A stretch of DNA of 64,000 bases from Syncephalis plumigaleata (taxonomy: Eukaryota > Zoopagomycota > Zoopagomycetes > Zoopagales > Piptocephalidaceae): NCBI GenBank assembly GCA_025201365.1, contig JAIXMF010000012.1, positions 62,001 to 126,000 of the forward strand. Reading direction: 5' to 3'. The notes beneath the pieces are model-generated. The model saw only the letters and a list, made by a program, of their open reading frames with translations. It did no database searches and had not been told where the DNA came from. Positions 26,576 through 35,314 of this stretch are shown here, piece after piece. Position numbers and translations under genes: made by a program. Position 1 is the first letter of the stretch. Every line of letters begins with the position of its first letter.

Positions 26576-29134
26576 TCAGGCAGTTGTTAAGCCTATTTGC
26601 TTTGCGAGATGTAATTGCTTGTGCTTTGCTAGAGCCTTAGTTAAGATATCTGCATTATTGTTGTTGGTGGAACAATAGTTGAGGTTGACTAGCTTGTTGG
26701 TGACAGCATCGCGAATATAGTGATATTTTATATCGATATGTTTAGTTCTGCTGTGATGAGCGGGATTCTTAGTGAGTGCGATAGTGCTTTGGTTGTCACA
26801 CATTATGCTAATTGGTTGTTGATTTTTCAACTGTAAGCCTATAAGAAAGTTGTTGATCCATATTGATTCCTTTGTTGCCTCGGTCGATGCCATGTATTCT
26901 GCCTCTGTTGAAGAGAGTGCAACTGTCTGTTGGCGTTTACTTGACCAAGTGATGGCGGTTTCATTATAGTTGTATATGTAACCAGAGATGGAGCGTCTGT
27001 CGTCAATACTGTTGGCCCAATCTGAATCGGTATAGCCGGTGATGGTGCCGTCGCCTTTAGTGAATGTAAGTGAGTAATTAAGTGTGGCGAGAATGTATCT
27101 GAAGACGTGTTTGACAGCGTTCCAGTGAGTTGATCGTGGATCAGATAAATATCTGCTTAGCAAGCTGATACTGAATGATAAGTCGGGTCTAGTGGCGTTA
27201 GCTAGATATAATAGACTGCCAATGGCGCTGTTGTAGGGCACTGTGGCCATATAGTCGGCTTCTTTGCTGGAAATCGGATCAGAAGCTTTGCTGATTTTAA
27301 CGCTGGTGTCTAGAGGTGTACCGACAGGTTTTGCGTTGCTCATGTTGTAGCGAGCTAATATGCTTTCAGCATATTTACGTTGTGATAATGTAGTTGTGCC
27401 GTTTTGTCGATTTCGAATGACTTGAATGCCGAGAATGTAATGGAGTTCGCCTAGATCTTTCATATTAAATCTGGATGACAGGTCAGACTTAATTTGTTTG
27501 ATACTGGCTGTTGAGTTGCCGATAATAATAAGATCGTCGACATATACGGCGATATAGATGACTGAATCGTTGGCGTGTCTAGAGTATACACCGTGATCGA
27601 CGTCGTTGCGTTTGAAGCCGAGGGATAGAAGGAATGAATCGATAACTGAATACCAAGCACGGCCAGATTGTTTAAGGCCGTAGAGTGATTTCTTGAGTAA
27701 GCAGACATCATTTCCTTGTTGAAAACCTTCCGGTTGTTTCATGTAGATCTCCTCGTCGAGTATGCCGTTTAAGTATGCCGTAGTAACGTCCATTTGGTGA
27801 ATGTCGTAATCGTATTGAGTGGCGATGGCGATTAGAATGCGAATAGAAGAGTAGCGAACGACAGGTGAGAAAGTCTCTAGATAGTCGATGCCGTAGAGCT
27901 GAGAATACCCTTGGGTGACTAAACGAGCTTTATAGCGTTCGACATTGCCGTGTTCGTCACGTTTGATTCTGAAAACCCACTTTGAACCAATTGCTTTTCG
28001 ACCTTCCGGTAATGCGGTGAGTTGCCAAGTGTCGTTTTGGTGGAGGCTTTTTAATTCCTCTTGCATGGCAGTATGCCATTTGTCAGCGTCATCTCCAGCT
28101 ATAGCCTCTTTGTATGTTGTAGGTTCCGTGTCGACTGTCGCCGAGATTAGCGATCTGCATATATTTGCCGAGTCGGAATCACTTACTGTATTGTCAGACT
28201 CTTCCGTTAATAAAGGATCGACAATATCAGGGTTATAAGAGATAGGAGTATTGCGAATACGGTTAGAGCGACGAAGTGAGTAAGTAGTAGGGGGAGGCGA
28301 TTGAGTAGGTGAAGGTGAAGGTGAAGATGATTCTGGAGTGGCAGGTCGAGGTGGTTGAGTGGTGATAGTTGATTGTGTGGGAACCGAATGAATCGAATGT
28401 GTGTCGATTGGTGATTTGTCGGTAGTGTCGTGTGAAGTGAAAAATTCTACCGTTTCATTCTTTTCTTTTTCGTTTTGAGTGAAAAATTTATCTTCCACGA
28501 ATCTCACATCTCTTGACTTTACAACGCGCTTGCTGTTAGGATCGTACAATTTGTACGCTTTGCTTCCGTCGAAATAACCTATGAATATGCACTCTTTGCT
28601 TTTCGATTCGAATTTGGTGCGAGTTCCGTGATTGAGCGCGAATGCGGAACAACCGAATGTTCTGAGGTGAGAAGCAGATGGCGTTTCGTTGAGCCATAGA
28701 GCGTCGGGGATGTTGTTGTTGATTGCACGACTGGGTGAGAGATTTCGAACGTGAGCTGCGGTAGCGATAGCTTCGGCCCAGAATGAGTGATCGAGTGATG
28801 CGGCGTGAAGCATAGTACGGGCAGATTCGACCAGTGTTCGGTTGGTACGTTCGGCAACGCCGTTCTGTTCAGGTGAGTAAGGGGCTGAAGATTGCCATAC
28901 TATGCCGTTGTCCTTTAGAAATGACTGTACGCGCGAGGACGTGAATTCGGTGCCGTTGTCGGATCGTAGCGCTTTTATCGACTTTTGTGTTTGCTTCTCG
29001 ACGGTGTTCTTGAATGACTGAAATTTGTTGAAGAATTCGCTTTTAGATTTTAAGAAGTCGACCCAGACCTTTCTAGAGAAGTCGTCGACAAAGACGACGA
29101 AGTACCGAGATCCTCCTAAACTGTTGGTAGACAT
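26576..29134 (-). CDS. Copia pol region: integrase, reverse transcriptase, RNase H
   Basis: An open stretch of 852 codons. It carries the integrase core (FVDDFSRKVWVDFLKSK, then EQNGVAERTNRTLVE), a Ser/Pro-rich linker, Copia-type reverse transcriptase (KARLVTQGYSQ, then YVDDLIII) and RNase H (SSTEAEYMASTEATKE, then TKHIDIKYHYIRD). The order integrase before reverse transcriptase defines the Copia family. Part of a virus-like fossil element; see the whole-element entry. Confidence 0.93.
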   Translation of the reverse strand: MSTNSLGGSRYFVVFVDDFSRKVWVDFLKSKSEFFNKFQSFKNTVEKQTQKSIKALRSDNGTEFTSSRVQSFLKDNGIVWQSSAPYSPEQNGVAERTNRTLVESARTMLHAASLDHSFWAEAIATAAHVRNLSPSRAINNNIPDALWLNETPSASHLRTFGCSAFALNHGTRTKFESKSKECIFIGYFDGSKAYKLYDPNSKRVVKSRDVRFVEDKFFTQNEKEKNETVEFFTSHDTTDKSPIDTHSIHSVPTQSTITTQPPRPATPESSSPSPSPTQSPPPTTYSLRRSNRIRNTPISYNPDIVDPLLTEESDNTVSDSDSANICRSLISATVDTEPTTYKEAIAGDDADKWHTAMQEELKSLHQNDTWQLTALPEGRKAIGSKWVFRIKRDEHGNVERYKARLVTQGYSQLYGIDYLETFSPVVRYSSIRILIAIATQYDYDIHQMDVTTAYLNGILDEEIYMKQPEGFQQGNDVCLLKKSLYGLKQSGRAWYSVIDSFLLSLGFKRNDVDHGVYSRHANDSVIYIAVYVDDLIIIGNSTASIKQIKSDLSSRFNMKDLGELHYILGIQVIRNRQNGTTTLSQRKYAESILARYNMSNAKPVGTPLDTSVKISKASDPISSKEADYMATVPYNSAIGSLLYLANATRPDLSFSISLLSRYLSDPRSTHWNAVKHVFRYILATLNYSLTFTKGDGTITGYTDSDWANSIDDRRSISGYIYNYNETAITWSSKRQQTVALSSTEAEYMASTEATKESIWINNFLIGLQLKNQQPISIMCDNQSTIALTKNPAHHSRTKHIDIKYHYIRDAVTNKLVNLNYCSTNNNNADILTKALAKHKQLHLAKQIGLTTA

Positions 29135-29327
29135 AGGTCCACATAGATCGGTATGAATGAGTTCTAGTTGCTGGTTAGCGCGAGGTGAATTAGCGATTCT
29201 TTTGATGTTTGTACGGCTTTGCTTGCCGTGAATGCAAGAAATACATTCGTGATCGCTTTTGTTGAATGTTGGAAAGTTGACACCGTGAATAAAGTCGCTG
29301 TTGTTGAGAAGCTGAAGTGAGAATAAT

Positions 29328-30554
29328 TTAAATGAGCGAAACGTTTTGCCATAGTTCTGCTGAAGTGGAACTGGCTGATAATAGCGATTTGTCGAGTGGG
29401 AAACTGAAGTCGAGTAAGTATAAGTTCCCGTTTAATGTCGCTTGACCGATGGTGAGATTATCCGAGGTCTTGATGAGACACGTGGACGCATTGTTGAATT
29501 GAATGGACAGATGTTGAGCGGTCAATTTGCGTACTGAAAGTAAGTTGCAAGCGAGTGTGGGAATATGTAGTACGTTGGTGAATTTTACGTTGACCGTATT
29601 GCCATTGTGATGTAGTTGAGCGTCGATAGTGCCGATGCCTATGGCTGACATAGGTGAATCGTTTGCCGTGTAGACAGTTTTGATGGGAATAGTTTCATAA
29701 GTGGTGAACCATTCCTTGTTGCAACACTGATGTTGTGTTGCGCCACTGTCCACGATCCATTTCTCGGTGAGTGATGGAGTAGATGAAGATGAGAGCGAAA
29801 ACGATGTGCACGAGGAGGTGAGTACGTATGATGTCGATGACTTGTTTGCGTGATCCTTGGAATTGGAATTTCTCTTGCGCTTGTAACATTCGTTGATGGT
29901 GTGGCCGGGCTTTCGGCAATAATTGCAGTGCTTGCTTGCCTTTTTGAATTGACGTCTGTTGGCAACGTGCAAAGCATGCTCATGCTGTAGGCCCGATTCG
30001 AGTTGGCGCATTTCCTCCTGTAAGATGCTGCTCTTGACCTTTTCGATGGTTAATGACTCGTTGCTATTAACCAGTGAGATTACTAGCGAGCTGAAATCGG
30101 ATGGGAGGCTTGAAAGTAGCACCATGATAATGTCCATTGATCGGAGCGGAATGTCGATATTGGCGATTTGGTCGGCCAATGAGAGGGTGTGGTTGATATG
30201 TTCTGCGCATGATGTTCCGGGAGACATCTTTGACATAAAGAACTTGCGTCGAAGGTGGTATATGGTAGCAAGGCCCTTGGATTGATAGGTGTCGGCTAAG
30301 GTCCTGAGAATGTCCTTAGCTGTCTTGCAGGCTGTGACTTGTAATAGGATACTACTCGAGATGGTGAGAGTGATAGTAGCACGAGCCTTCATATCCAGGG
30401 CTGTCCATTTCGCAAGGTCGTCCGTGTCGACAGGAGGGTCTTGCTTCGATATATCGAGCTGGTCCCGTTCTGCCAACAACATATCGACTTGGATACGCCA
30501 AGTACGATAATTGGATGCAGTTAACTTGTCGATGGAATTAGTGGATGTCGACAT
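29328..30554 (-). CDS. Copia gag with zinc knuckle and protease
   Basis: An open stretch of 408 codons starting MSTSTNSIDKLTASNYRTWR, the UBN2-type Gag of Copia elements. It has a CCHC knuckle (CNYCRKPGHTINEC) and the aspartic protease motif VDSGATQH near residue 270. Followed by the pol region. Confidence 0.92.
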   Translation of the reverse strand: MSTSTNSIDKLTASNYRTWRIQVDMLLAERDQLDISKQDPPVDTDDLAKWTALDMKARATITLTISSSILLQVTACKTAKDILRTLADTYQSKGLATIYHLRRKFFMSKMSPGTSCAEHINHTLSLADQIANIDIPLRSMDIIMVLLSSLPSDFSSLVISLVNSNESLTIEKVKSSILQEEMRQLESGLQHEHALHVANRRQFKKASKHCNYCRKPGHTINECYKRKRNSNSKDHANKSSTSYVLTSSCTSFSLSSSSTPSLTEKWIVDSGATQHQCCNKEWFTTYETIPIKTVYTANDSPMSAIGIGTIDAQLHHNGNTVNVKFTNVLHIPTLACNLLSVRKLTAQHLSIQFNNASTCLIKTSDNLTIGQATLNGNLYLLDFSFPLDKSLLSASSTSAELWQNVSLI

Positions 30555-30601
30555 GATGGTAAGACTAGTTTAAAAGATTTGCGTGGAGAGATATACAGAC
30601 A

Positions 30602-30617
30602 AGTGAGACTCTTAATC
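30602..30617 (-). other. Copia primer binding site
   Basis: Directly inside the 5' LTR, the strand complementary to the element reads GTGAGACTCTTAATC, which resembles the anticodon arm of tRNA-Lys(CUU). This suggests priming by a 5' tRNA half, as known for Drosophila copia with initiator tRNA. Confidence 0.6.
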
Positions 30618-30889
30618 TGTAGAAATGAATGCTCAGTTAGCGTACGCAATAAGATAAATAAGACACTAGTATGTAGGAGGAGTATATGTTAGAAGCATTG
30701 ATTGTTTTATTATAATAAAATATGCTAGCTTATATAGACGAATATTATTGAATGATATTAGTAATGATATCGGGCGATATCGTAATTAATGAGAGTATTT
30801 GTTAATGAATATAAATCTCCGATATTCGAGTTATGTGAATAGAATGTTCCTATAGATGATGATTAGTAAAGCTCATGATACTTACAACA
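30618..30889 (-). repeat. 5' LTR of the Copia element
   Basis: A 272-bp direct repeat identical to 26286-26557. The right-hand target duplication AAGTG follows at 30890. Confidence 0.93.
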
Positions 30890-31009
30890 AAGTGTACCTG
30901 AAGAGACAAAACCCGTAGATATTATAGCAGTTTATGATTACAACAACAATAACAACAATAATAATAACAATACAAATCCTTTACTGAATAAGGAGTCACC
31001 TGTTAAATG
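30890..31009 (+). pseudogene. Decayed coiled-coil gene tail, right of the Copia insertion
   Basis: The frame continues past the element as VPEETKPVDIIAVYDY, then an Asn run and KESPVK before a TGA. The first part matches the C-terminus of the intact gene at 31134-32124 (VSKEKRLVDEIVVYKYY); the Asn run comes from AAC/AAT repeats. Together with 26187-26285 it is a tandem relic of that gene. Confidence 0.6.
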
Positions 31010-31133
31010 ACAATGGCTTCCCACTCATTTAGATTCATCTTCTAATCATCATTATTAGCTAATACGCAAGGTTCCTTCTATTTTTGTTTATTCAATAAGC
31101 AGCCTTCATTTCTTTTATATCTGTCTTCTCACT

Positions 31134-32124
31134 ATGACTTCTAAGGTAGCGCGGTAGAGAGACAGCGTATGTAGTTACTTACAAAATGAACGAGTAGATA
31201 GAATCGCAAGACGCGCATGAATTTCTTATTCTGAAGGGAATTCAAGCTCTGAAGCAAGAAGTAACGAATGAATTAAACTCAAAAGGAGAAGAACAATTGT
31301 TGAATGGAACAACACTTGATAAGATATTTCAGTTGTTTGAGGAGAGTATTCAATCAAGAAATGAGCTACTTGCATCGAAAGACGAGCAAATTAAATCGAT
31401 GAAGGCCATTGGTGAGCTGTATTATGAAAATGCGCAACTAAAGGAGCAATTTTCCATGGCTAAGGAAACAATCAAGGAGCAAGCGGATCGTATAGACCAA
31501 TTCGAAGAGGAAAGGAGCCAGCAACAGCAGGAAATGAATAATATTAGGTTTAGTACGCAGCAGCAATTATTGGACAATGCTACTAAACAGAACGATATTA
31601 ACGACATAAAGAAGCAACTGCTTCAAAAAAAAGAAGAACTTAAAGAAGCACAAGAAAAACATGCTAAAGACAAAGAGGAGTTTATGCAGAAACAGCTGGA
31701 GTTAGATAATTGTAGGAAGGAAGTTGAGCAACGAGAAGAAAAACTGGACAATAGGGAGGAGGAATTGAATACACGGGAACAGCATTTGGATGAAGGGCAA
31801 ATGACCAAGGATGTAAAACATATTGCGGAAAAGATTAAGCTAAATGCTTGCATTAACGAATTTTCAACAAAGCAAAAGGAGTACGATGCAGTTATTACTG
31901 TTTTAGCGCATGCATTATCATGCTATGGCATGTACGCAAATGATACAGAAAGATTATTGCGTAGATCTATTGATAGATATAGATTGGTTAGATGGAAAAC
32001 GGTGCGCAACCGTTTCACTATAGCTTATACATCTATTCGTAGATATTTACACAAAAACTTGACGAATAATGTATCTAAAGAAAAAAGGCTTGTAGATGAA
32101 ATAGTCGTTTATAAGTATTATTAA
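31134..32124 (+). CDS. Coiled-coil protein, island-specific
   Basis: Two exons: a 12-nt first exon (31134-31145, Met-Thr-Ser-Lys), a 52-nt GT-AG intron (31146-31197), then 31198-32124. About 312 residues. Without the intron the only nearby ATG (31186) would hit a TAG after three codons; that TAG is the intron's acceptor. Residues from about 40 to 210 form a long charged heptad coiled coil (EQADRIDQFEEERSQQQQE, EVEQREEKLDNREEELNTRE). The basic C-terminal part (RRSIDRYRLVRWKTVRNRF) recurs in the relic at 26187-31009. No signal peptide is seen. Function unknown. It converges on the secreted kinase-like copy B. Confidence 0.7.
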
Positions 32125-32302
32125 AGCTCATTATTAATTAGGAAGACGACTATTTGATATTACACTTGCAAAGTTTTTCCAACAAGTTAACACGTTTATT
32201 AAAAAGCAATAGAGTAATGAGGATGCAATAACAAAGTTGCTTATTATAATGTATCAATAGTTTAGTAATCGTTGTAGTGAATGATGGCAGCTTGTCGTCT
32301 AA

Positions 32303-33611
32303 TTAGTTATTTTTTGTAACTGGCGTCGCTATTACGTTATAGTGATTCTCGTGCTCGAGCAGTACATTGAACAGCATGAAAGGCACTTCAACCTTGTTCA
32401 TCGCTTTTCTTAACTCCTTCAAACTTTCCCGTTGTGCATTGTACAGCTCCACTTGATCAGTCAAGGTAGGGTCGGTAGTTTCATAGTCCTTGGCTAATAG
32501 GTTAACTTTGGAAGTAAAAAAAGTGTCGATGAATGCAGCAGTTTGCTTAACATCGATTAGAAAATTATTATAAATTACTGCTAACTCGGCGCTATTTTGA
32601 TAAGGCTCTGGCCGGGTGAGGCTCTTTGCAAATTCTCTATAGACAGTTGCGCGATCACAGTCAATCAGCTTGATACCATTTATGTTATTCTTCTTGTCTT
32701 TAGAAACCAAAATATCTATCATGGTAATGGTTAGATTCATTCATATAATAAAGGCAGTGACTTACGCTCTTTTGCAACGCTGTTATAGGCAATGCCCATA
32801 TCATTAAAAGATGAAACAGCTAAATAGTATCGTTATGATTAGTATTAGTATTCAAAATTATTGCTACTAATGATAGACATACCTCCTATTACACGAGCGA
32901 TCATGTTTGGTATATGTTTAATCCAGTTAAATGAGGCTTTTTGGTCAAGAAATGATCTCAAATAAATATACCCTCGAGGATGCTCGAATACAAAACATCC
33001 TAGTACTTTATCTGCTGACTGAGCATTATCCTTGCGTTTTAGTAGAATGTCGTCGAATCTCTTTTTGTATTCTGGATCTGTTATTCCCTCGATATACTAA
33101 ACAGTAATGTGAGCTAATGTCATTAGGTGGTATAGTTGCAGCTGCTTACATCATAGAATGCCTTCACTCTTTCATATCTATTATTATCTTTGTAACATGT
33201 GACAAGGAGTTTTTGTCCATTCCATCTTGCTTGCATTTTATAGTAAACACGGTCATTGAAACTTGACCATTTTACCGGTCTAAATCTGTATTTTCCGGAA
33301 AACTTTGCATATAAATCTTTAGTGTATTGATTCATTGTTGCGTGTATAATCATCTTCTCTGGTGATTGAGGCTGTCCTTGGTTGTTGTTTGGAGGTATTG
33401 GTGTAATTACACTATTCCGGTTATTGCTTCCAGATTGCATATTAGTATTTGGTTGTTGATTCCATTGTTGTCCTGCCATTTGTATCTGATTCGGATTGTT
33501 ATTGGTGAATGATGATGGTGCACTCTGCATATCCATGCCATTTGTGTGATGAGATAGCATCATGCACACACACAGTGTGATTGCAGATAATGAAGTTGTG
33601 TTGTATTTCAT
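32303..33611 (-). CDS. Secreted kinase-fold-like protein, copy B
   Basis: Paralog of 23435-24771, with the same four-exon plan and the same intron phases. The signal peptide and following 50 residues are almost identical to copy A, as are the last 60 residues (ELYNAQRESLKELRKAMNKV, then NVIATPVTKNN). The middle differs widely: QARWNGQKLLVTCYKDNNRY, GCFVFEHPRGYIYLRSF, MGIAYNSVAKEHILV, and GIKLIDCDR at the DFG place. It again lacks the HRD Asp, so a pseudokinase or non-kinase use of the fold is inferred. Flanks on both sides are shared with copy A, showing duplication of a block of about 1.8 kb. Confidence 0.65.
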
Positions 33612-34532
33612 GGTTATCCCAGTCGAGTAACTTCGTGATATGTCGTCAATAAACTTGATTATTGTAGCCACACTTGTGCTGATCTATATCTACGACTAGT
33701 GCAGTGTATTGCGTATACTAAACGGAATGGCTCAAACACGTAGTTCTATGAACAGACTTGACTACGGTAAAAAGAAAGAAGAAAGCGTACACTGCTATCG
33801 ATAGTCAAGTGTTGACATTTTTTGATGATCCATTTATAGCTGTAGATACTATGATGGAGTTTAATTCTATTCCAATGACACGTGTAGTCCATACAAACAC
33901 TCATATGCCGTGTACTATATTGGGACCAAATCATGGTTATGGATAGCTGTTTTTGGATGTTGTATTCAAAATTGTCAACATATTATCCGCTATGATTGTT
34001 CTATGAACTATTCGAATGATGAGAATGGATCCACCTACAAATAAACACAATACACGATGTAAACAGTATACATCTTATGGATCCATGACAATCAAGACAC
34101 AGTAAAAGCCAAGCATCATACAGTAATAACTAGCACCATTAAATAGCATTCTTAAGGAAATGACAAACATAAATACGTATATAGCGTTTATTGTACTCTG
34201 CTACAGGCTATTTCCATCCAATTTGCGCAGTTAGCCTTTTGTCTTTACGAATAAATAATAGTTATCACTATCAATATAGGATTCATTACTGAATAATGAA
34301 TTGGATGGAAAAACACTGTATTAACGAATTTTTGTGTTTGCATGTTCATGTGATCATTAGCTATGATGCTGGTGGATGATGACTGAAAAAAGGCGCACAT
34401 TGTTTGCGAATGATGTCGTCACACGGTCAATGATGACGGTTTGTCTTACATATTATTACTATTATTTCAATAGCAGCAACAGCAAGTCATTATTGTAGTT
34501 CATCATTTCTCTCTTTCTATTCCTATTGCAAG
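33612..34532. other. Spacer with duplicated block end
   Basis: 33612-34000 duplicates 24772-25160. It contains a 62-codon frame (33758-33946, ending CTILGPNHGYG) whose counterpart in the other copy is interrupted; it may be a relic of a gene tail. The rest is AT-rich promoter DNA of the ankyrin gene. Confidence 0.45.
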
Positions 34533-35217
34533 ATGACTGTTGAAATAGGTGTCGAACAGGACATACGCGCCGCCTCTATTGACGCTTTCTTCTCGGCCAT
34601 TCAAGCGGGCGACACTGATGCAGTGCGTGCATTACTCGCCACCGACCGTACACTTAGCGCTCGTCGTCATCGCTGTGCTGACGTAGACTATCACAAGGAC
34701 CACCAACTGGATGCGTACAAATTCCTCGGCGCTTATATCGGAGCGGTAACGGGTCTTCAACTAGCGTTGCTTTCCTACCAGGAAGGCATAGCAAAGGATA
34801 TTCTTAATGTTACATTCGATCAAGGTATGTATCATAAGTTGGATAACTCATTGTTATCATGGACATTTTCTGCCATTTGAGTATACTAACGGTGCTTGCA
34901 TTCTTTTACTTTTCGTATTCTCCATCACTTCCTTGCTCTCTAAAATGACTAGATATTGATTTGACATTTGGTGTAAGCCAGCATTGTACGTATCTTCTTT
35001 ATTATTTATTACTAATTGCGATATTTTCTTCGTATAGGGTGGTAATACGGCACTGCATCTAGCAGTATTTCTAGGTTTCCATGATGTCGTCACCTTACTG
35101 GTGGAACGCGGAGCCAACACACTTATCAAGAATCGTAATGGATTCACGCCGGTAGATGTGTCGGATCGACCAGATGTCATTGCATTGTTGCAGCAACCAT
35201 CGACCAAACAAGAGTAG
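34533..35217 (+). CDS. Small ankyrin-repeat protein
   Basis: Three exons encode about 175 residues. The start MTVEIGVEQDIRAASIDAFF leads into a first helical repeat (AIQAGDTDAVRALLATD), a middle part (DAYKFLGAYIGAVTGLQLAL) and a clear ankyrin pair (GNTALHLAVFLGFHDVVTLL, ERGANTLIKNRNGFTPVDV). It resembles a conserved fungal ankyrin family with an unknown job, probably protein binding in the cytosol. It ends 97 bp from the convergent gene at 35315. Confidence 0.75.
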
Positions 35218-35314
35218 TAGTAGTAGTAGTAGTAACAGTAGTAACAGTAATAGCACAACAGACAATGCCTAAAACGTGTATATACATGTAGCCAACAAAT
35301 AATCCTAGTCAAGT

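Larger units (their letters stand above)
26286..30889 (-). mobile_element. Ty1/Copia LTR retrotransposon, nearly complete and young
   Basis: The element lies on the minus strand. It has two 272-bp LTRs that read the same base for base, TG...CA-type ends and a 5-bp target duplication AAGTG (26281-26285 and 30890-30894). Inside are gag with a zinc knuckle and protease, then integrase, reverse transcriptase and RNase H in Copia order. A purine-rich tract (GAGGGAGAG) adjoins the 3' LTR, and a primer site adjoins the 5' LTR. The coding region is divided, with about one or two breaks, so it is probably not able to move on its own, but identical LTRs mean the insertion is very recent. It interrupts a decayed coiled-coil gene. 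Confidence 0.95.

Noticed and set aside
31186-31197. Nonsense codon at codon 4 suggesting the coiled-coil gene is a pseudogene
   Set aside because: The TAG is better read as an intron acceptor; the ATG at 31134 plus a 52-nt GT-AG intron gives an intact frame.
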